Assembly (NCBI GenBank): GCA_947034895.1
Contig: OX344761.1
Span: 36,034,863-36,098,862, forward strand
Direction of reading: 5' to 3'
DNA from: Rhytidiadelphus loreus
Taxonomy: Eukaryota; Streptophyta; Bryopsida; Hypnales; Hylocomiaceae
Length of the DNA stretch: 64,000 bases
This document shows positions 36,986-46,641 of the stretch, piece after piece. The position numbers were made by a program, and so were the translations under genes. Under the pieces are notes generated by a model that did not search any database, was not told the DNA's origin, and was given only the letters and a program-made list of their open reading frames with translations. The stretch's first letter is position 1. Every line of letters starts with the position of its first letter.

Positions 36986-37637
36986 CTTGCTTGCTTAATG
37001 TTTTATGATGAATTTGTCTTTGTTTTTGTGTTGAATTGCTCATTGCTTTCATTCCAATTGTTGCATTAGACTGTTGCTTCTTTAATCCATTGCTTATATT
37101 CTTTATGGCTGCTTCATCATATATTGTTTGGATGTTTTGTTAGGGTGTAGAATTTACGGACAATACGAACAATGGCACCTCGGCTAAAACTTCTAGACAT
37201 ATTTTGAGTGTCGACCTTCTAGTCTAGCCAAATAGTCATGTCAATGGAAAGTTTGTGGTGGCGATTAGTGCATCTAGCGTTGTGGAGGTGACATATATTT
37301 CAAAGATGCGATTCGAGGACTCCATTTCCCAAGAGGTGCAATGGGATTGTCCATTGGAAGAAATTGCAATATCACCTACGCCTATGACGCCAAAAGGGAG
37401 GAAGAAATTTACGGTGAATGGACTTGGGACCAATGGGATTTCTGTGCCAGGTAAGTGGCAAATGACGGCCCTTGTGTCACGCCCCTTAGTGACACTTACC
37501 ACCTTAAAGTCACCTCCAAGTGCTTTTTATAGTACTTAACACCAAGGATCACGATGTCCTAACATTGCATTGTGATATAAAGGAAGATTCGTTTGGTTTT
37601 CAATATAAAACCTCTAGCCCCTTTTTTTTCATTTCAT
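36986..37637. other. Intergenic DNA, nothing recognised
   Basis: A 94-codon frame at 37255-37539 (+) contains FEDSISQEVQWDCPLEEIAI but matches nothing I know. No supported gene. Confidence 0.4.
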
Positions 37638-39345
37638 TGGTTTAGACATCAACCAATGATTGGGCCTTGATAGAAAATGACCCTTAACCCCTAAAGATCC
37701 TCAAAACACTGTCAACACTAAAAAAATCAACATTTTTTTACAAAAGGGCTATTTATCAATTTTTATTCACATTTTAGAACTTATATTTATTCTTCACTGT
37801 TATTGTATCCAACCAATTATCAAAGGCAACATTTCATGCCAAATTAGATAAAGCTAAAATAGGTGGTTTGGCAATTGCTTTTAGCATAAATAAATAAATA
37901 AAATTTACTTTGGAAGTTTTTGGTGACCTTCATAGCCAAGAGGTATAATATTGGGGGCACATACAAAACTTTGGAGTATTAAGACCAATAACGCTAGCTT
38001 GTGAGCCTAAAAATGTGAGCCTATGAGCCTTGAGTCTAGGTGTAAGTAGGACTTCAATAACTATTGAAAGTGTCTATAACATACATACTTATAATATAAG
38101 TACTCTATAACCATGGAAGGTGCTTATTACATAGGCATCTATAATATAAATATCCTATAACTATAGAAGGTGCTTATAATATAGGCACAAATAATATATA
38201 TATCCTATAACTATAAAAGGTGTCTATAATATAAGCACATATAATATAAATATGCTATAACTATAGAAGGTGCTTATAATATAGGCGTACATTATATATA
38301 TATACTATAACTATAGAACGTATCTATTTCATAGGCTCCTAGGTTCATGGTCTCAAGATCTTAGGCTCACATACTAGCAACCATGGTATTATGGCCATGC
38401 ACATAAGCCTACAAGGTGGAGAAAAATGTTTTTTTCAAGACTACAAAGCCTTTTGACAATATGCCAACAAAATGTTGTGTCAAGATGGTTTGTCAAGACT
38501 ACCCTAAATCTAAAACACTTTTGACAATGTGTGAATTGTCAACTGTCAAGTCCCACCATTCATATTCCCTTTGCAAAGAAGATATAGTGACTTTAGATTT
38601 GGGTAGTACCACAAGACAATGATGAAGAAGTATGCAAACGGCTTTCGAAACAAATTGATGATTTCCTCCCCTTGTTAAAATTGGAACTCCAACAAATTTT
38701 TAAAAGTCATTTTTTTTTTCATTTTTTTAATCTTCATTTAATTTTAATTCCCCAAATGTTTGTTTGTTTCCCTAATCTCAATAAATTAAAAAAATGGATG
38801 AAAAAGACCAACAATTTGATACTTGAATTTGGATGTCCCAATTCATATCAATCTATTTCAAGTTGCAACGAGCTTTAGGGTTTAAGAGTGTTATGCCACC
38901 CAACTCTTCCCTAAATTTGAGTGTGACCAAAATTGGACCTCACTACGGCAACCAAAGTCAAGACAATTAATTACAAAGAAATAGTTGCCCTATACATTAT
39001 ACCATTGCAATCAATTTCCACCATCGAGAGGCCTCAATAGAGCACTTTAGGGAACAATCATTCTTTATGAAGGCATCCAACCCTTGCATATTTGATTACT
39101 AGCCCCTCAAGGGTTGCACTTGCATTTCAATTGCCGAACTTTGCCGCAAGAAAATTTAAAAAAAAAACTAAAGTCCAGAAAATCACAAGTTGAAGATTTC
39201 ACACCAGTACCGACACTTGTGGTGCCAAATAATTGATTGACCAGAATCCAAATTTGGTGAAAGAAAATTTAACCCAAGTCTTGAAGTCCACAACCACGAG
39301 GTGGAGAATTCATACTAGTACCGACACTTGGAGGTAGTCAGTCAG
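37638..39345. repeat. Old paralogous spacer block, copy 2
   Basis: Diverged copy of 22015-23320, in the same orientation. It is about 400 bp longer, explained by the MITE at 37988-38385. It ends beside an NRPC2 intron-33 segment. This junction, spacer end next to NRPC2 intron 33, is what a tandem duplication of a ~3.4-kb piece (about 19878-23320) would create. Confidence 0.75.
37988..38385. mobile_element. MITE containing a 50-bp minisatellite, copy 1
   Basis: Near both ends, reading inward, lies GCTAGYWTGTGAGCCTAA. Flanking sequences GTATTAAGACCA (37976-37987) and GTATTATGGCCA (38386-38397) match at 10 of 12 bases, and the old paralog at 22346-22362 has one such site with nothing inserted. 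The centre is an AT-rich minisatellite with an exact 50-bp period: the AAGGTG-type mark falls at 38067, 38117, 38167, 38217, 38267 and 38317. The duplication length suggests a Mutator-like element, but the class is uncertain. Confidence 0.65.
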
Positions 39346-39351
39346 AACAAA

Positions 39352-39459
39352 TTCGTTCTATTGGTAGGTCTGCAATTTTAAGCATGCGCTATAACTTAAT
39401 CCAGGCTTTGCTTCGTTTCATTTCCAAGTTCATGACTCGTTGTTCGTTTGGGTCGTAGT
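39352..39459 (+). pseudogene. NRPC2 pseudogene scrap, left part (intron 33)
   Basis: Corresponds to NRPC2 from the end of exon 33 into intron 33 (about 19878-19957). Shared blocks include TGCAATTTTAAGCAT and CAAGTTCATG. It contains a short insertion and stops at the hAT target site. The rest of the scrap resumes at 44456. Confidence 0.75.
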
Positions 39460-42400
39460 CAGTGTTTTTCTTTTCTTTTCTACCGAATCTGCATTGAGGC
39501 GTATATTCTAAAATCTACAGTTCAAGGTTGGCTATATTGGATTTTCTTAAAGCGGAAAATGTGGCTCCAAAAATAATGATGTGGGACTCATTTGGCAACA
39601 TTAACAACATTCAGTAGTGAAAGAAATGGCACTCCAAAAATACAAGTGGACTCCATCTTGGCAATAATCAAATAATTTTGGACTCAAACATGGGCACAAT
39701 ATTCTTCTTGAGGGCTAAAATAGTGGCACTGCAACAAACTTGTAAAAATAAACAAGGCACAATTATACAAATTTAAATACAAAAGCAGTTAGGAGGCTAC
39801 AAGAATGATGCACTGTATACTAAAATTAATTGCTAAACAAAAATATTTGTTCTTCTTATACTTATAATGCTCAACACAAACCTGCACAAAGCACAAACAC
39901 ACTCCGATGGCAAAATGAGAAAATGAAAATGATTGAAGAGTTACACAAAAGATTACAATTCATACTACAAATAAATTAAAGGATGCACATAATACTATAA
40001 TGGAGCCCATGTTGTGAAAATGATGTAGAATTCAAGTAAAGAAGCCTGCATTAATGGCCAAAGTAAAATTAATAAAGAACTCTATTACATACGTGAAGAA
40101 ACTAAGCTACCAAATAAGCAAAAATAAAGCCTAACAATGACAAGTTTAAGCAAGTCTAACTCTATCATCTACTGAAATACCTAAATCTATAATTAAACAA
40201 AACCACATAACGAAAAATGCATTGAAACCTACAAACTCACTACCTGAAAAATCTAGCAGCAAAACTGTGAGCTATTACCAAACTATTCCAAATTTAACCT
40301 GTCAAGCCATATCGCCCTTTTTCTGCTTCACTAACCCACTGTAGAAAGCATTCATCGTATGGAAAGTTTTCCAAGGAGTAAACACTTTGAGAATGCATGC
40401 CCACTACCAAACTCAAATTGTCATCCGCCAGTCGATTCCTCAACCGATCTTTCAAGAAAGTCAGAGAAGAAAAGCATCTCTCATCTTCGACAGATCCAAG
40501 CACGTGGATCATCGCAATTTCTGCCAATTTCACATACTCGGACATGCTCTTTGCTAAGGCATTATTAGCATCCAACATTCTCCAAAGACGAGTAAGAGGA
40601 TTCACTTTGCCCAAAGAATCCATGGCTGCACTAGCATTGGAAATCATGGCCATCTTAAAAAGAGGTTGCTGGAGCTCTAATTCGAAACGGTCCAAGAGCG
40701 CAGGGATAAGGTGCTTGTTATCATCGTTTCCCACCCATTGAGCCTCTCTATAGAAGTTTTTTAACACATCAAGATGCTTGCGAAAAGATACCTCAGGAGC
40801 CGACTCTTGTAACCAATATTGTGGGTATACCACTCCAAGAGCATCCATAACGGTTTGAGCAGGGAATCTCCCCTTCAATTCCACAAGCAATTGCTCTGCT
40901 GCTACTGCACAATGAAACAATGCACATCATCTACTATTATATGCCCCATCGTGTGCACAATTTTGATCATACTTATTTGTTACCATCTTCTAGCTACAAG
41001 TATTTTAAATAAAACAAAAATCTTTGCATGTCTACTTAAATTTGACAAATCATCAAAAAAATTTACACTATAAAAAAGTGGATAATACTTATTGAATTGA
41101 AATTCTAGATGACTAAACAGAAAGAAAGTGAAATTTGAGTAAATTGTAGCATACCTTTGCATTGACCCTTCACATCCTCTATCATTGAAGCCCATCCCTC
41201 ACGGCTAACCTTTTCGCCATCATGCATGGCTAGGATTGGTTCACTGCCCACAATGAAGCACAAATGTTGCCCTTCCGTGTTTAGATCCATGTCACTCCAC
41301 TTCAAGTGAATTTGATCATGGTGAAGGTTTACCATGTGCTGGAAACCCACAAAATCTTCTCCTGTGAAAGCCTCACTACTAATGTATAGTGCAAAGAGCC
41401 TTGTGAGGCATGTTTGAAGGGCTCCCACAAAATCACACACATACACATCACGTGCTTGGGCAAACTGAATGAGAGCATCAACTAACTCTAAGAGAGGAAG
41501 AATGCACGCCATAGCCAAGGGATGGTAAGGATCAACCAGTTTGTCCAGAACACGTTGGGCTTTCCTTCTTGAAACTTTCTGCACAATATAAGGCAATAAG
41601 TTACATATATTTTTAGCTACTAAAATAGTAAGAGATCATGGACATCAATTGTAGAGAAAACATATTTCAAGAAAGTTAAACAAACTAAAATAAGGACAAT
41701 GGTTAAATGATTACCTTTTCCTTCTTATTCTTGGAATCCACGCTCATCTTGCCAATAACACTCCTGTATTCACTCATGAGACGTTTCAAGGGAGCTATTA
41801 AGCTCATCCAACGAGTGGTCACATTCTTCAATAACCGTAAGCCTTTGGTGTCCAAAAGAAGTGCAAGGGTATGGAACTCTGAATGCTTTTTGGGACTATG
41901 GGCAAAGTACTTCTAGGTCACACTACAAACATCCTCAATCGCATGAAACAAGTTAAGATTAGATAGAGTCTTGACTACCAAATTGACACGATGAGGAATG
42001 CAATGCTACCCTTGCATGAAGGGAGCAAATTTGTCCTTCAATTGTGTAGTAACACCTGTCCTGTGTCCTTGCATGGTTGAAACACCATCTGCGCCAAAAC
42101 AGAGTAGTTTTCTGGCAACTGCAACAGAATCTAGACCTCCTCGTGAAGCCAAAATTCTGACTAGTAAATCAGTCAAACCATCAGCAGTTGCACCATCACT
42201 GGCAACTTACTGCAATGCCACAAGCAAAGGCATCCTAGTCCAATTTTGCATAACATAGATGTGCACAGCTATGTAACTTTTGTTGTCAACTCCGGAAGTC
42301 TCATCACATGTCATGGCAATAAAATTAGCTGCAGTGATCATCGCCTTCATTTTTTGCAACACGAATGAATACATGTGGGCTGCCATAATCCAACCAGAGC

Positions 42401-44455
42401 TATCCGACCAATGCATAGAAGGCAAATTTGGCAAACCAAGGAACGAATACAAAGTAGACCTAGATTCGTATTCAAGCATAGGTCTCCCAAGAGAAAGAAC
42501 CTGGAAGATAGTGGCAAACTGGACTCGTTTGCGTTTGGATTCAATAGAATTGCAATGATTTATCTGTTGAAGAACGGTGGTGGGGCGTTTGGCAGCAAAA
42601 AGAAGCATATTAACTTTATGAGACTTCCGCTTTGCATGCCTCTTCAAAGTGTTCAATCTCGGCCCCATGACAACCTCCTTCTTCCCAACACTTGTGCAAG
42701 TCTGACAACGGACCATATGCAAAAGGCCCTCAGCTGTAAGTTTCATCTCAGCCCAAGGGCATTGAGCTGCCCAGACCATTTGGAACTTCCGGGTCAAATC
42801 ATAATTGGGCTTTGTCTTCTTTGGCGGAGGTATTTCACCTTCTGGTTCGGAATCATCCAGATCAGACTCCGGCAGCTCCAATCCATGAATCTCGCGGTAG
42901 TCGGGGTTGTCTTCACTACAAACGTAAGTCTCCGACTCTTCAGACAAGACCACAATCGGAGTAGGGGGGATGGAACTAAGAACAACACAATTGTGCTCTT
43001 GGTCTCCAAGAGAGGAGACCCCTTCCGATCTTTGTTCTGCGTCAAAAGACACATTTTGAACATTGGTTGATTTTCTCTTCAAGCCTTGCCGAGAAGATTC
43101 TATGCCTTTAGATTGAAGTGCCGATCCATTGTCAACATTCCGAGAGGAACTCAAAAATGAGCGGATAGTACCCCTCTCACGTGCATTCTTCTTACCCCTC
43201 TCCTCGGTCAGACGCGTCTCTTGTAGTTTCTTGCGTGCTAAAGCCTCAACAACCTTTTTCTCACGGGCTTTTTTCTTCTCATCCCTCAAGGCAAGTTCTG
43301 CAACTACAGCAGCTACCTTGGCATTGCCCACCACAAGTCCCTCAGCAACCATGTTTAAAAACCCAACAAGCCAGCAATAGCCTCAAAATGAAAGTCAATA
43401 ATAAAAATGAGTGAAATCAAAAAGCTTCACTTGAGGCTTCACTTGAGACCAAAATATCACAAGAATAGAGCTCTAATGACCACAAAGCCAGAGAACCTTT
43501 CCAAATTCGACCTACATTGTGCATAGCTCAAACCCCAACAAAATTGGAACAAATTTGACTCCAAACCCTAAATGGATGACCTACCAGCAAGTCTACAAGT
43601 CAAAAAACGCAACCCCCATTACAAATGCACAAGTTCACCACTTCATTCCATTTATAGATCAATGCAAAACAACAAAATACAATGAAAGCATGATAAACAA
43701 AACTTCCTAAACTAGGGTATAAAATAGAAAGGAACCACTTACCTTGATGTCGTTGCCAATCAGCCACCATGTACCATCACCCAACTTCAAAAACGACCTC
43801 CACTTCCGCCTTCAGAGAGATTATGGACTCTCAGACAACAGACAACACGCATGACTTCAACCTCCACCTTCGGCACTCATCAGGATTAACGTTCTCAATC
43901 TCTGTAAATTTGGCTCATGTGAGCTTACAATTTTACAAGGAGCGCATTCCTCAGCTGAAAACAACGTTTCGATCAATCCTAAGTGCAACTCAATCTGCAA
44001 TGTACGCATTTGGGATTTTTGGCGATTATAGAACAATAAAAAAATGCAGCGATGGCGACACAACTAGATTAAACAAAGTGAAAGAACTGGGAGAAGGCAC
44101 ACCAAATTTCAAAGTACGCATCCCAATGGCAGAAAACCAGATTCACAATGTCAGTACTTGGCGCTCTAGCATCATTAAAGGAGACGAGTACTGGCTCTAT
44201 TGACAGATTGGATAGCTTCTGACGTGCAAAACCTGGCGACGGAGACATTTCAAGTGGTATACGTGGCAAGTTGGAGGTGGCTCTAAATGAGCAAAAGGAG
44301 GCTATTGCTGATTCGTAGATGGCGTGTGCTATGCGTGAGTTGGAGCACCCCTGGCATTTCCACGTCACTCTCATTGAAGGAAATTCTACAAGCCCGGTGC
44401 ATACTACCAAAATATGGTGGAATTAGGCGTTTAAATGCCCAATTATAAAACACTG
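39460..44455 (-). mobile_element. hAT transposon (autonomous type, degraded), copy 1
   Basis: The 4,996-bp element starts CAGTGTTTT and ends with the inverted AAAACACTG. A perfect 8-bp target duplication GTCGTAGT lies at 39452-39459 and 44456-44463. It carries a spliced transposase gene on the minus strand. It sits inside intron 33 of the NRPC2 pseudogene scrap, and the functional NRPC2 shows the uninterrupted site near 19948-19962. Three stops in the transposase indicate it can no longer mobilise itself. Confidence 0.93.
40294..43352 (-). pseudogene. hAT transposase with three internal stops, copy 1
   Basis: Three exons on the minus strand (43352-41715, 41578-41155, 40904-40294) join through GT-AG introns into an 891-codon frame. 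In order the protein has a charged N-terminus with a basic coiled-coil-like stretch, a BED-like zinc finger (VRCQTC then LKRHAKRKSH), an RNase H-like domain beginning at MTCDETSGVDNKS with a second conserved Asp in FGADGVSTMQG, and a C-terminal hAT dimerisation domain (SVEDERCFSSLTFLKDRLRNRL). Stops fall at 42207-42209, 42006-42008 and 41913-41915, all within the catalytic domain. Frame and splice sites are otherwise kept, so inactivation is recent relative to insertion. The domain order is that of hAT transposases. Upstream 5' exons are possible. Confidence 0.85.
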
Positions 44456-44700
44456 GTCGTAGTTTGACTCCCAAACATTCTTGCAGGAAAGGTATCACTG
44501 GGAATCCTTCACCATGGGACCCATTTAAGCTTATTAAATTAACGTCCCCAGCAGCTGAAGCACATGGTCTGAAAGTTCTTTGGTAACCGGCACGAAGGAG
44601 ATTGAGTTCACTTGCCATATGTCACGTTTGAAGCATGCCTTTCACGGAGATGGGCTTTCCACAATTTGCCCTTGGTGCTTTTGATGCCATGATTGCATTG
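44456..44700 (+). pseudogene. NRPC2 pseudogene scrap, right part (exon 34 and intron 34)
   Basis: Continues the scrap after the hAT insertion. It matches NRPC2 from about 19963 to 20213: the end of intron 33 (CCAAACATTCTTGCAG), exon 34 pieces (ACTGGGAATCCTT, ATGGGACCCATTTA, GCTGAAGCACATGG) and the start of intron 34 (GGCACGAAGGAGATTGAGTT-like). Exon 34 has lost about 16 bases and gained a ~25-base insertion, so it cannot encode the subunit. Confidence 0.85.
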
Positions 44701-45330
44701 TCTGTGTACTATTGACAAATTTGACAGAGACTATGGAATCGATTCTCTGTTTTCGTTTTCAAATCCTTCCTACAATCGCATTCACACTTCATGTAGAACG
44801 AGGTTAGGGTTTGGATGGAGTGGCGAAAGAGCTTCACTAAATGTTTGTTTGTTTTTAATTCCCTAAATGTTTGTTTGTTTTCCTAATCTCAATTTTTAAA
44901 ATGGAATGAAAAGAAAAACTATTTGATACTTGAATTTAGATGTCCCAATTCCTATCAATCTATTTCAACTTGCGACTAGCATTACAAGTTAAAAACGATC
45001 TGTTAAGTAACTCTTCCTTCAATTTGTATGTGCAAACAAAATCAAAACTCACTACAGTAACAAAAGTGAAGACAATGTATTACAAAGAAATAATTGAAGG
45101 TGCATTTCATGCATTATCCCATTGCAACCGATATATACACTATCTAGAGTAATTATTACGTCCAGCCTTTGCATATCTGAAAACTAGCAACACGAAATTA
45201 CACGGCCAAAGACTTCACACAAGTATAGACACCTATGGTGTAGTTGATTGACAAGAATTCAAATTTTTGGAAAGAGTCCACAAGTTTACAACAGGAAATA
45301 CTCATTTTTGCTTTCCTATTTTTTGAAAGT

Positions 45331-45708
45331 GAAGAATTCACTCATGAATACCGACTCACGGGACGACATAACCACTCATTTTTGCTTTCCTATTTTTTGA
45401 AGGTGAAGAATTCACATGAATACCGACTCACGGGACCACATAACATTGTATGACTAGTCAACTTAGTTAGTGGTCGCCCCACACCTTGAATTCACACTAG
45501 GGCCCTAAAATCCACAACTACAAGGTGAAGAATTCACTCATGGATACCGACTCACGGGACCACATAACATTGTATACCGACTGGTCAACTTAGTGGTCTC
45601 CCCACAACCTTGAATTCACACTAGGGCCCTAAACTCCACAACCAGAAGGTGAAGAATTCACACGAGTATTGACACATGGAAATAGCCAATCAAGGGGCCC
45701 ACATGACA
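45331..45708. repeat. Degenerate ~123-bp tandem repeat upstream of PAL copy 2
   Basis: Same array as at 22963-23340, with GAAGAATTCA marks at 45331, 45405, 45527 and 45651. Confidence 0.75.
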
Positions 45709-46233
45709 TTGAATGAATGACCAGGCAATGGTCTCCCCCATGTTGGGAATTGAAGGTATAATTATGCTTTGCTAGATGCCTACAAGAGGGAGGGATGGCT
45801 TTTCAGTGACTTCGAGGATGGGGGCTGGGTGACGGGCCCTAGAAGACCATTTTAGTGTTCATTGTAGGGGTCTCCTTTTCAAGGATGCCAAAAGCACCCA
45901 CCTGTCAATGGAAATGGTCCATGTGTTTCACGAGAAAAAAAATGAAAAAAATAAAGTGCTCTCCGCCTGCCTCATTGACCAGTAAACAATGTTAGGCCAG
46001 CCCAGCCAGGGTTCGGTCGGTAACTGACCAGTCCCTTTGTTAGGGCAGCCCCTACTGTACCACGAACGCAACACCCCCAACAAAGCCAGTCCGCTCCGGC
46101 TTTTCAACGAGTCCTCCCATGAGGAAATCCGGACCCCAGACTTTGAATTTGCGAGAGGTCCCCATGCAAAGCGTTTGTGTGTCAACGGGGGTCAAAAGGT
46201 GGAGCTCCTCGTCCGCGGTCCACACGGGAAGGG

Positions 46234-46241
46234 TGACGTCA
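46234..46241 (+). promoter_or_regulatory. TGACGTCA palindrome, PAL copy 2
   Basis: Identical to the site at 23866 and at the same distance from the TATA box, so the duplicate kept the proximal promoter. Confidence 0.55.
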
Positions 46242-46307
46242 TGGTGGACAGCACAGTACTAGGAGTCAGTTGCAGCGTCAACAGCCTCGATATGGATTGT
46301 GGAATCG

Positions 46308-46314
46308 TATAAAT
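46308..46314 (+). promoter_or_regulatory. Probable TATA box of PAL copy 2
   Basis: TATAAAT 334 bp upstream of the copy 2 start codon, unchanged from copy 1, with the same leader. Confidence 0.55.
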
Positions 46315-46641
46315 CCCGACCTTGGCAGTGCAAAGCTTGTAACTCAGTTCCAGCCTTCCATTGCTCCGATCGAAGACTGCAAGCTTCCCTCCTCTTCATC
46401 GACCAGCTTGAGCTCGAAGGACTGCGCTGGAATCTGAAAGCCTCTGCATTGACGGACCACGTACAGTTTGTAGAATTGCAAGGAGTTTGCCTCAGACCTC
46501 GTCCATTCGAGGATCGATTGATTGATCAATAGACAATATTTACTCCGAAATTCACCCGGCCAGGTCGACCGGTAGCAGGTTGAACAAGCCAGCTTTGGGA
46601 GCTGAAGGACTGACGCTTCCATTCATTCATTCATTCATTCC

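Larger units (their letters stand above)
22410..44777 (+). repeat. Tandem duplication unit 1 (~22.4 kb)
   Basis: This segment is repeated directly from 44778 to the window end. It holds PAL copy 1, tRNA-Cys copy 1, three non-autonomous transposons, the old spacer copy, the NRPC2 scrap and the hAT element. The repeat offset is 22,368 bp until an A-run near 33507 (ten A here, nine in unit 2) and 22,367 bp after it. Single-base differences that I found in the near-identical part lie at 26406, 26452, 30554, 33309, 37119, 39482, 40700, 40780 and 40828. The list was made by eye and may be incomplete. Confidence 0.93.

Noticed and set aside
42375..43070. 231-codon + strand frame
   Set aside because: It lies opposite the first transposase exon and has no domain. 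The minus strand carries the real hAT protein motifs.
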